From positions 5,001 through 31,904 of the forward strand of contig CAUYUJ010009828.1 in assembly GCA_963575745.1 (NCBI GenBank): a stretch of 26,904 bases of DNA. The letters are read 5' to 3'. This DNA is from Prorocentrum cordatum (taxonomy: Eukaryota > Sar > Dinophyceae > Prorocentrales > Prorocentraceae). Positions 9,371 through 16,932 of the stretch are shown here, in pieces. The position numbers and the translations under genes were made by a program. Position 1 is the first letter of the stretch; every line of letters starts with the position of its first letter. The notes beneath the pieces are model-generated. The model worked only from the letters and a program-made list of their open reading frames with translations. It had not been told where the DNA came from and did not search any database.

Positions 9371-9605
9371 AAGCGGCAGGCAAGCCAGCTATCAGCAACC
9401 GCGGCGCGCACCCCCCGCGGGAGGCCGGCCTGCGCTGGAGGGCGCCCCCCTCAGCCAGGGGAGGGGGGGGGGCTGCTCGGCCCGCGCGGCGGCGGCCGAG
9501 CCGGGGCTGCCGGACGCCGCCGCCGCGCGAGGAGGACGCGCCCGACTGGGGGCGCTGGCGCTTGCCGACTCACCAGAGCTCCGAGGGGCTAGAAAGGTTC
9601 GGGCC
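9371..9605. other. Very GC-rich stretch, no gene
   Basis: CpG-rich sequence with GGCGGCGG and CGCCGCCG runs. No protein-like frame or RNA was recognised. Confidence 0.4.
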
Positions 9606-9610
9606 GTGGC

Positions 9611-9612
9611 AA

Positions 9613-9644
<32 letters not shown>

Positions 9645-9775
9645 GAGGAGTAAGTTTATGAGGAGGAGGAGGAGGAGGAGGCAGGAGGAGGAGGAGAGGA
9701 GGATGAGATGAGGGGTAGGGGAGTGGGAGGAGGAGGCGGATGGAGGAGGAGGGGAACGGAGGAGGCGTAGGAGGG
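9611..9775. repeat. (GGA)n purine tract
   Basis: A long GGA/GGAG-rich purine tract with few interruptions. Its pyrimidine counterpart lies at 9936-10083, so the two can pair as inverted arms. Confidence 0.9.
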
Positions 9776-9935
9776 AGGCTCCAAGGGGGGTGGGACCGAA
9801 AACCGCCCTCGAAAGAGAAATGCCTGGCCCAAAATGTGGCCCCATAATCAAGGCCAATTTGGGGCCCTGTGTCTTCACCCCCCGCTGCCGCACGTCGCAC
9901 GCGGTGGCGTTCCGGCGTTCGGCAGGCCGCGCACC

Positions 9936-10083
9936 TCCGCCTCTCCTCCTCCTCCTCCTCCTTCCATCCTCCTCCTCCTCCTCCCCTCCTCCTCCTCCTC
10001 TCTCCTCCTATTCCTCTGCCTCCTCCTACCTCCTCCTTTTCTTCCTCCTCCTCCTCCTCCTCCTCCTCCTCCTCCTCCTCACC
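9936..10083. repeat. (TCC)n pyrimidine tract
   Basis: A CTC/TCC triplet tract, purest at 10043-10080, followed by a short (GA)n run at about 10096-10111. No gene is seen in 9776-9935. Confidence 0.9.
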
Positions 10084-10199
10084 CTGGGATATGTAGAGAG
10101 AGAGAGAGAGATCTCGTCGCCCAATAACTGCGCTCCGAATTTGCCTTGGAATGTGGCGTCAACGTGCTCGCTGTTAATACGAACTGGGGAAACCCAAAA

Positions 10200-10335
10200 G
10201 TACACTATCCGCGTCGAGTCCGTGTCGAATTCGTGTTGAAGCCATGTTGGACTCGTCGAACCCGCATCGAATCCACGTCAAATCCGCGTCGAATCCATCC
10301 CAAATCCGCGTCGAGCCCGCGTCGAGTTCGACAAG
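10200..10335. repeat. CGCGTCGAATCC-type tandem repeat
   Basis: About nine degenerate copies of a 12-15-bp unit of the form CGCGTCGAATCC, with CATGTTGGACTC-like variants. Confidence 0.8.
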
Positions 10336-10905
10336 GTCCCCCGAAGATGCAACGTAATCTCCAGGATTCTGCTCATGGCCGGTGAATCTGGAGAGACCAA
10401 GAGGTGCCGACACCGCCGCTCCCCGGACCTTCCCCAGGGTGCATTCTGATCAGTGTTTCCAGTGTTTCAAGGCGAATCCAGCGGTGGCGACGAGGGCCTC
10501 CCAGGAGGCCCAAGAACAGGGGAAACAATGGAACGGTAGCCGTATGGGTACCTGCCCCTCCTCTGACGGACGACGTTGCGCGCGCACACCCGCACTGGAT
10601 CTGCGCACATAATGAAGGTTCGGGGGGACGCAAAGGAGGGGTAGGGGCGGAGGTGGGTTGGGAGGAAAGTCGCTTTGAACGGCTCCTGGAGGAAGGACAT
10701 GTGAGCATCCAGCTGGGTTCTCTGGGCGTGTCGGGGCGTGTTTGGGAGCGGGCCCGGGCAGACCCGGGCACGTTCTGCTCTGGCGTGAATGCCAACCAGC
10801 GCAAATGACGACCGAGCAGCTGGCCTTGGCCGCCCCGAGATCGCCGCGCCCTGCTCTGCCGACCAGCCGAGAGACGCCTTCAGACGCCGGGCCTCTGGTC
10901 GTAGG
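10336..10905. other. Gene-free stretch
   Basis: No gene is supported. The sequence CATGTGAGCATCCAGCTGGG, part of a 23-bp exact duplication, lies at 10698-10720 and recurs at 10990-11012. Confidence 0.4.
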
Positions 10906-10907
10906 AG

Positions 10908-11040
10908 CAGGAAAAGGAGGAGGAGGAGGAGGAGGATAACCCCACCTTGGGCTAACCCCACCTTGGGATAACCCCACCTTGGGCTAACCCATGTGAGCAT
11001 CCAGCTGGGTTCGTTCCCTAACCCCACCTTGGGACAACCC
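10908..11040. repeat. CTAACCCCACCTTGGG tandem repeat
   Basis: A short (GGA)n run is followed by CTAACCCCACCTTGGG or ATAACCCCACCTTGGG units at 16-17-bp period. The array is interrupted at 10990-11020 by the 23-bp duplicate and then resumes. Confidence 0.85.
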
Positions 11041-11062
11041 CCCTCTGCCCAGATGTTCCGCG

Positions 11063-11132
11063 CGCGTCTCGACCTTTGCCGAGACGCGGGCCCCGACCTC
11101 TGGACCACCCTCCCTGGGACCCGTTTCTCACC
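11063..11132 (+). repeat. Inverted dispersed repeat, plus copy (A arm)
   Basis: Contains the small palindrome GTCTCGACCTTTGCCGAGAC followed by CCCGACCTCTGGACCACC and CCCTGGGACCCGTTTCTCA. The reverse complement of 12189-12262 reads nearly the same, so the two copies flank a palindrome about 1.2 kb across. A second smaller pair is at 11336-11395 (plus) and about 12085-12160 (minus). Confidence 0.8.
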
Positions 11133-11334
11133 TCCTCCTCCTCCTCCTCCTCCTCCTCCTCCTCCTCCTCCTCCTCCTCCTCCCCTCCTCCTCCTCCCTC
11201 CTCCTCCTCCTGCTCCCTCCCTCCCTCCTCCCCTCCTCCTCCTCCTCCCTCCTCCCTCCCTCCTCCCTCCTCCCCCTCCTCCCTCCTCCCTCCTCCTCCT
11301 CCCTCCTCCCTCCTCCCTCCTCCCTCCTCCCCCG
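11124..11334. repeat. (CTC)n pyrimidine tract
   Basis: Near-pure CTC triplets (11130-11185), then CTCCCTC variants. Translations in either direction are poly-Pro/Ser/Leu or poly-Gly/Glu/Arg. Confidence 0.95.
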
Positions 11335-11455
11335 AGAGGTCGAAAATGGCGAAAAACCTTTGTCTCGATCTTTTTTCGAGACACCAGATGTCTGGGTGCG
11401 AACCCCCCGAGGGGTGCAGAGCGCGGCGCGCCAGGCCCTGCCAGGGCCACTCGCC

Positions 11456-11735
11456 GGAGGAGGAGGAGGAGGAGGAGGAGGAGGAGGCGAGGAGGAGGAG
11501 GCGAGGAGGAGGAGGAGGAGGAGGAGGAGGAGGAGGAGGAGGAGGAGAGGAGGATGAGGAGAGGAGGAGGAGAGGAGGAGGAGGATGAGGAGGAGGATGA
11601 GCGGAGCGAGGAGCGAGGAGAGGAGCGAGAAGCGAGGCGTGGGAGAGGAGGAGGAGGAGGAGGAGGAGGAGAGGAGGAGGAGGAGGAGGAGCAGCAGGGC
11701 GGAGGAGCAGGGCGGAGGAGGGAGGAGGAGGGTCC
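11456..11735. repeat. (GGA)n purine tract
   Basis: GGA/GAGGAG triplets with GATGAG and GAGCGAG interruptions. It can pair with the CTC tract at 11124-11334. Confidence 0.95.
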
Positions 11736-11857
11736 AGCGCGCGCGCGCGTGCTGCGTGCGCCCACCCCCCTTTGCGGGCGGTCCGGGAAGGCGAAAATGA
11801 CAACGGTGGAGCGTGGGGGCTTCTTTTCAGGCCCCGCAAGCGGAGTGGGCTTGGCTA

Positions 11858-12006
11858 GGGGGCCACATGCGAACCCTACCCCTACCCCCCACGATTTCTG
11901 AGGGGAGGGTGGGGTTCACTTCGTTCGCGACCTCCCGAACGAAGTGAACCCCACCCTCCCCCTCAGAAATCGTGGGGGGTAGGGGTAGGGTTCGCATGTG
12001 GCCCCC
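11858..12006. repeat. Near-perfect 69-bp inverted repeat with 10-nt loop
   Basis: The left arm 11858-11926 and the right arm 11937-12006 are reverse complements. The only difference is one extra C in the right arm (five C against four at the CCCTCCCC position). The loop is GCGACCTCCC. The near identity of the arms implies recent formation or active homogenisation. It occupies the centre of a larger, more decayed palindrome. Confidence 0.95.
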
Positions 12007-12905
12007 AATTGGCCGCCCAAACCGAAGCAGAGCAGCACGTACAGTCGGACCTCGGCCAGAAAAGCATCCTCAGAAGAACAACAGAACGGCATAAACCAAG
12101 ACGTCTGGCGTCTCGGAAAATCGAGACGGAGGACTTTCATAATTTTCGACCTCTGGGGCCCTCACCGAGCCTCGGGAGCGTCAAAAAAGGACCCGGGATG
12201 ACAAACCGGTCCCAGGGAAGGTGTCCAGAGGTCGGGGGGCCGCGTCTCGAAAAAATCGAGACGCCGTATGCGTGGGAAGATAAACGTCTGGCGGTCCGCG
12301 CGGATTTTTTTGGATCTGAGCTGGACCCCCTCCCTGGTAACCCTCTCCGAGATGCACAAGAGCATCCAGCAAGCACGAAGAACATGAGGGCATACACTCC
12401 ACGAACCGACCTCGCTCTTGTGCCTCTGTCAGACAGTAGAGCGGCCAAGGGAAGGCAGCGCAGAAACGCATGCTCGAAATTATCACGTCGGCCGAACCAG
12501 AGCGACTGGCGCGCCAAGTCTCTGCATGGGCCACTCGTACTGTATTGCCCCGCGTGCGTCGGAAAAGCGCGCCCGTGCCACGCGAAGCGGCGAAGTAATT
12601 GAAAAAGTTCGGGGAACTTCTGTGGAAGACCGTGCTTGACTGGTGCGAGCCAAACGCCCGCGGGATGCAGCCAGCTCTCGGCTAACGGAGAGGCTTGGCG
12701 AAGATGGGAACGAAACAGGAGGAAGCAGAGAACGCGGCAGAGGATCCGAGGTCTGACTGCTTGCATGCTCTCTTTGCCCCTTGCACGCCTCCGTGGAGCC
12801 CAGGTAGCCTCTGGGGCACCTCTGGACAGCTCCACCGCCCCCAGGTCGGACGACAGGGCGGGCTATTGACAGAGGGGGCCCGCGAATCAGCTGGCGGGCT
12901 CAAAC
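12007..12905. other. Gene-free stretch containing minus copies of the A and B arms
   Basis: It contains the inverse copies of the dispersed repeats (about 12085-12160 and 12189-12262), each with a GTCTCG...CGAGAC mini-palindrome. From about 12310 to 12905 no gene is supported. A minus-strand open frame of about 230 codons crosses the repeats, lacks an ATG at its beginning and shows no recognisable domain. Confidence 0.5.
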
Positions 12906-12907
12906 AT

Positions 12908-13260
12908 CCTGAACCAAAAAGCCCTCCCATCCCTCGAGACGACGACTTCTGCTTCCGCTGGCTCCCGCCGGCCTTCCGCCGGCCTTCCCCCGGCCTCCGC
13001 CGGCGGAGGTGGCCTCGCTCTACTTCCTGGGCGGCGCGCGCGAGGGGGTGGAGGGAGGGGGGAGGGCTTCTTAGGGAAGAGGCTGCTTCTTGGAAGGCGC
13101 CGGCCTCACATCTGTAGATGAGGCCCGCCCCCTCTCTAGGTAATCCTGAACTTCGAAAGCCCCCCCACCCCTCGAGACGACGACTTCTGCTTCCGCCGGC
13201 TTCCGCCAGCCGTCCGCCCGGCCTCCGCCGGCGGAAGTGGCCTCGTTTCACTTCCGCCGC
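12908..13260. repeat. Direct repeat, two copies of about 120 bp
   Basis: Copies at about 12908-13033 and 13145-13260 share CCTGAAC, the exact run CCTCGAGACGACGACTTCTG, a CCGGC-rich middle, GGCCTCCGCCGGCGGA and GTGGCCTCG. The offset is about 237 bp. Each carries the palindrome CCGCCGGCGG. No gene is supported. Confidence 0.85.
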
Positions 13261-13269
13261 TGGGATGGC

Positions 13270-13500
13270 CGAGGGAGTTGTTGTAGTTGATATGACTTAT
13301 AAGTAGCAGCATCCATATCTATAAGAGCAGCATCCCTACTTATATGTCGGAGCAAGTGTACATTATCATTGTACTACCTTATAGCTGTTGACATGCTCAG
13401 AACATCATCCAGTATATCAAGTAAGAGATACCTACGGTGATATACCTCACATACGATCTCATATACCAAGGTTACATCTGTGCCAAATAACTACTTTAAG
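13270..13500. other. AT-richer island, no gene
   Basis: About 230 bp of clearly lower GC than its surroundings, with AGCAGCATCC duplicated and the palindrome ACTTATAAGT. No tRNA fold or coding frame was recognised. Confidence 0.5.
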
Positions 13501-13637
13501 TTAGCAAACCTCCGCAAGACACTGGAGAGGCCCACGCGTGGAAAAAACTCGCGGCAATGAGAAAATAGGAGGGGTTGGGGACAGAGGAGGGGAGGAAAGC
13601 GAAGAAGGGGAAGAGGGGCGGGAAAACGACGCACGTG

Positions 13638-13668
13638 GCGGCTCATCCGCTAGCGGGCGTTTTTCCCC
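13638..13668. repeat. GCGG palindromic motif, leftmost copies
   Basis: GCGGCTCATCCGC (13638-13650) is followed by TAGCGGGCG and a T5C6 run. The layout resembles the tail elements 3' of the minus-strand genes. These are the first copies of the family in the window. Confidence 0.7.
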
Positions 13669-13694
13669 CCATCGAGCAGGGGGCAGGAACGACA

Positions 13695-13727
13695 ATGATG
13701 ATGATGACGGTTGTGCTGATGATGATG

Positions 13728-13778
<51 letters not shown>

Positions 13779-13785
13779 GCGATGA
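13695..13785. repeat. (GAT)n microsatellite
   Basis: GATGAT triplets with a GACGGTTGTGCT break and two GGT/GGC variants, lying between two GCGG-motif pairs. Confidence 0.95.
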
Positions 13786-13794
13786 GGAGGACGA

Positions 13795-13834
13795 GCGGGT
13801 AATCCGCTGCAGCGGCTGATCCGCTTTTTTTTCC
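13795..13834 (-). other. 3' tail element of gene E: GCGG doublet plus A8
   Basis: GCGGGTAATCCGC (13795-13807) and GCGGCTGATCCGC (13812-13824) are followed by T8CC. On the gene strand this reads GGAAAAAAAA and then two short palindromes. It starts 19 nt after the E stop codon. Confidence 0.75.
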
Positions 13835-13852
13835 AGATGAATTTCTCCGCGC

Positions 13853-15736
13853 TCAATGGATCACCGCAAGCGTGTTGTCGCTCTTGAGGAAACAGCCAGT
13901 CGCCTTGCGCGCCCCCACGGGCAAAAGGAGCTTGGTCTGTCCCGTTTTAGCCCAGATAGAATACCCGCCGAGAGGCTCACGGCGCAACAGCGCAAGAGTT
14001 CCCACGATCAGCGATAGAACGCCACCTACGGACGCGCACGCTTGAATCTCAACTGCCGCGTTTTGAACGAAAACCACGATGCCAACTCTGAGCAGCAAGC
14101 CCCGCCATCCCATCTGCTTGGACACGACGCAAAGCTGGCCACACTTGTCGGACAGCGGCTGGCTCACAGCCACAGGCTCGCACAATTCGGTCATCCTGAC
14201 TTTGTCCATCGATGGGAACACCTTGACGAGAAGCTGCTGGACCGAACTCTTCTCGAACGCTGCCGCGTTTGCGATGTGAGTCATTGATTGCTTCACGATA
14301 TTGATCTTTCTTTCGTGAACAAAGCAATCGAGAAATATATCGTCCTCCTGGTCTGACACAACGTGCCACTGATAATGGTGTTTTGGGACGATGGCATCGA
14401 CGTGGTACGCAGCCTTGCGCGCGTCAAGAAAACGGCCAACTGCGCGCTGCATGGTACCTTTCATAGCCAACGACGTGGAATAATGCTTTGCTTCGGTGAT
14501 GCTGTCCAGAACTTCGCACAGACGAAAGTAGCTCTGGCGCTCAAGCTGGACCTTATGCACGGGGACGTGCTCAGCGAGAAAATATCGGATGAACGGGTAT
14601 GCAGACAATAGTTCAGATGCCCCCGCGCGAAACGCACCACCTGATTTCCACGCCTTCTCCCGAGACTCGTTGAATAGCTCGGCGACTTCGCTCCTGGTTA
14701 ACCCTCCAGCGCTCCAGCGCCAGTCTGCCTCAGCGAACGTCTTGAGCACGCGGAAGGAAAACCCAGGGGTGCACTCATGAATCGCACTCAAAAGCAAACC
14801 CAGTTCAATATTTACGATGCCGCCTGCCAAGTACACGTGCATGCAATCGCGCAGAAGGCAAGAGCGCGGGAGCACGTGCGGACGGAGATCCCTGTCGGCC
14901 AGGACGCCGTGCTCATTCAAAGAGAACCCCATCGTTGTCTGTAGCGTTTTCAACGGGCCCCCACGCCTGCGCACCTCATCCAGGATGTCGTGCGTGCGCC
15001 AGACGCCCTCGTCTGTCATCGGGTCGAACTGCGAGGGGTCAGAGCACGAGACATCGACCAGGTACGTGACAGTCTGATGATTGGCCAGCGAATCAGTCAC
15101 GCCATCTGCGTTCAGCTTCACTACGCTCTTGCAGGATATGGAACAACACTCGATGCCGCCATAACCTTTCGCATCGAAGAAAGCTTTCGTCGCAACTTCG
15201 CCCCCGATCAAACGCTGAAACTTAAAATGCATAATCCTTGGTTGGCCACCGCGCGACACGCTGACTCCAGCCGCGGACACGCTGTCGGTCCCGAGCAGGA
15301 GGGAACGCAGGAGCGCCCTGGCCGCGGCTGGGAAGCCTCCCTGAAGATCTTTAGCAGTGGTGGCGCGCAGCACGCCAACGGGCAGCCATGCCTCTTCGCA
15401 TCGCAGATAGCGCCCCATCTCAAGTATGCCGATATACCAGCACGTGGCCTTTCGCTTGTTGTTCAATCTCAAAGCATCGCCAGGTACTACGTCATCTATG
15501 TAGAGCGCCAGGCGCCACGGCCTGTCAAAACTATTTGGCGACTTCGCCACTGCATTCTCAAACCCCCCCCCTGAAGCTCGCGCACTGTGCAATGCACGTC
15601 GGGGGGAGAAGCTGATACCTGGCAATGGTCCAGTCAAAGGCGTCGCCGCCTCGTTTTTGCAGGGCCTGCTGAACGAGAACGCCCTCAGTGAACGCATCCA
15701 CGCACTCCCGCGCATCTCGCCGAGACGCCGCTTCAT
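13853..15736 (-). pseudogene. Gene E: transposase-like protein with a homopolymer frameshift
   Basis: The main frame gives 627 aa from the ATG at 15736, ending with TGA. Protein-like sequence starts only at about residue 60 (FENAVAKSPNSFDRPW, then LALYIDDVVPGD). Further on it has CCSISCK, and DCMHVYLAGGIVNIE at about residue 297. The DxMH motif, the early acidic YIDD and the Cys pair between them recall DDE/RNase H-like transposases of the CACTA-Tnp2/KDZ type; this assignment is inference. Upstream of a G9 run (plus 15563-15571) the better protein continues in another frame (15558 to about 15778: ESDVVAALAALGG ... FDWTIARYQLLPP). A one-nucleotide indel in G9 would join the frames, so this is either a frameshifted relic or a sequencing error. 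The 5' part abuts a poly-T tract ending in TTTTTTTTAG, a possible splice acceptor. Confidence 0.6.
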
Positions 15737-15778
15737 CGCCCCCCAGCGCGGCAAGCGCCGCTACGACGTCGCTCTCGC

Positions 15779-15879
15779 TAAAAAAAACCAGAAAAAAAAA
15801 AAAAGAAGAAAAAAAAAAAAAAAAAAAAAAAAAAAATAAAAAAAAAAAAAAAAAAAAAGAAAATAAAAAAAACAAAAAA

Positions 15880-15911
<32 letters not shown>

Positions 15912-15931
15912 AAAAAAAAAGAAAAAAAAAG
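15779..15931 (-). other. 150-nt poly-T tract (gene strand), possible polypyrimidine/3' splice site
   Basis: The plus strand is almost pure A with rare G, C or T. On the strand of gene E it is a T-rich tract ending CTGGTTTTTTTTAG, immediately before codons of the frame GAG AGC GAC (E-S-D). A trans- or cis-splice acceptor would explain why no start codon precedes this segment. A simple microsatellite is the alternative. Confidence 0.45.
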
Positions 15932-16099
15932 TTCCGCCCTGCTCAGCATATCGACGATCCTGTCTTTTCGGGGGGGGACGCGGCTCCAGGCCTACAAAGG
16001 CGTGCGGGGAGGCGGCGAATTGGGGGTGGGGAAGTGGGGCGCGGGACGGCGCGCCGACCACCCGAAGCTGAAACGGCTGCGATGATGAGATGGTGGAGC

Positions 16100-16500
16100 A
16101 GCAGCAGCAACGTCAGGAAGAGGAGGGGGGGCGAGGGGAGGGGGTGGGGATAGGGCCCTCCCCCCCCCCCCCCCGCCCTCCCTCCTCCTCCGTTTCCGAA
16201 CGAGAGGAGAGAGGAGGAGGAGGGAGGAGGAGGGAGGAGGAGGGTAGGGGAAGGATGGAAGAGGAGGGGGGGGTGGGGGGGGAGGAGGCGGAGGAGTTGG
16301 AGCAGGGATGTTCTTGGGGCCGCTGCGACCAGGGATGTTTCAGCGGCCCCTGGAACATCCCTGCTCACAGCGGCCCCTGAAACATCCCTGCTCCAACTCC
16401 TCTCATCCTCCTCCCCCCCCCCCTCGCCCTCCTCCGCCGCTTCCCACTGCGCCTCCTCATCTGTCTCCTCTCCCTCCCCCTCAGGAGACAGAGGCGCGGC
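16100..16500. repeat. Purine/pyrimidine-armed foldback with nested 26-bp units
   Basis: The 22-nt arm at 16291-16312 is exactly inverted at 16381-16402. Between them lie further copies of a unit of type CAGCGGCCCCTGAAACATCC in both orientations (about 16300-16325 forward; 16341-16366 and 16368-16393 reverse). The outer left flank is GGA-rich purine (16100-16290) and the right flank CTC-rich pyrimidine (16400-16490), extending the foldback imperfectly. No gene is supported between 15932 and 16530. Confidence 0.85.
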
Positions 16501-16535
16501 GTGGAAGTACGGGGGGTGAGAGAGAGGCCCGCTGA

Positions 16536-16620
16536 GCGGTTGAACCGCTGCTGCATCTTAAAAAGACTAGCAAAATGACTAGCGGATGATCCGCTGAGCG
16601 GTTAATCCGCTTTTTTTCCC
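16536..16620 (-). other. 3' tail element of gene D: GCGG motifs plus A7
   Basis: GCGGTTGAACCGC (16536-16548), GCGGATGATCCGC (16582-16594) and GCGGTTAATCCGC (16598-16610), then T7CCC. On the gene strand it reads GGGAAAAAAAGCGGATTAAC. It lies about 310 nt beyond the D stop codon. Confidence 0.75.
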
Positions 16621-16758
16621 GATGATTTTTTCCGAGGCGCATCCGTCCATTGAAGTTGTTACCCCCGAGCGCTACAAACTGAGCGTGACCCCGAGCTCGC
16701 GTTGCGCCCCTACGAACCCCTAAAGACTAGCTTGTGCAGTCGGGACTCGGTGGTTCGC

Positions 16759-16795
16759 ATGCCATCCGTAGCACTACCCACGACATGGCAAAGTG
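16759..16795. repeat. 37-nt exact repeat, copy 1 (3' of gene D)
   Basis: Identical over 37 nt to 21740-21776, in the same orientation; it begins ATGCCATCCGTAGCACTACC. It lies 137 nt past the stop of D. Outside this core the two 3' flanks are not similar by eye. Confidence 0.9.
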
Positions 16796-16932
16796 AAGGG
16801 CCAATCGGACGCTGGGTGAATCCATGCAGCCCCGCGTCGGCAGGGCGGATCCTGAAGCCAAAGCTGGCGGCGCACCACGTGGCAAGTTGTCCCCGCGGTG
16901 TCTGGAGACGCAGACGAGCAGAGCCCATGTGC

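Noticed and set aside
11871-11888. CCCTACCCCTACCCCCC looked like telomere repeat
   Set aside because: Dinoflagellate telomeres are expected to be TTTAGGG-type; this is two irregular units inside the hairpin arm.
10467-11901. Several 270-430-codon frames on both strands
   Set aside because: All are translations of CTC/GGA tracts (poly-Ser/Pro/Leu or Gly/Glu/Arg) without conserved sequence.
12137-12835. 232-codon minus-strand frame
   Set aside because: It begins at a non-ATG codon, crosses two dispersed repeat copies and has no recognisable domain.
16766-16775. TCCGTAGC in the 37-nt repeat as an SL start
   Set aside because: The bases after it (ACTACCC) do not match the SL and the other copy is identical, so no decay pattern supports it.
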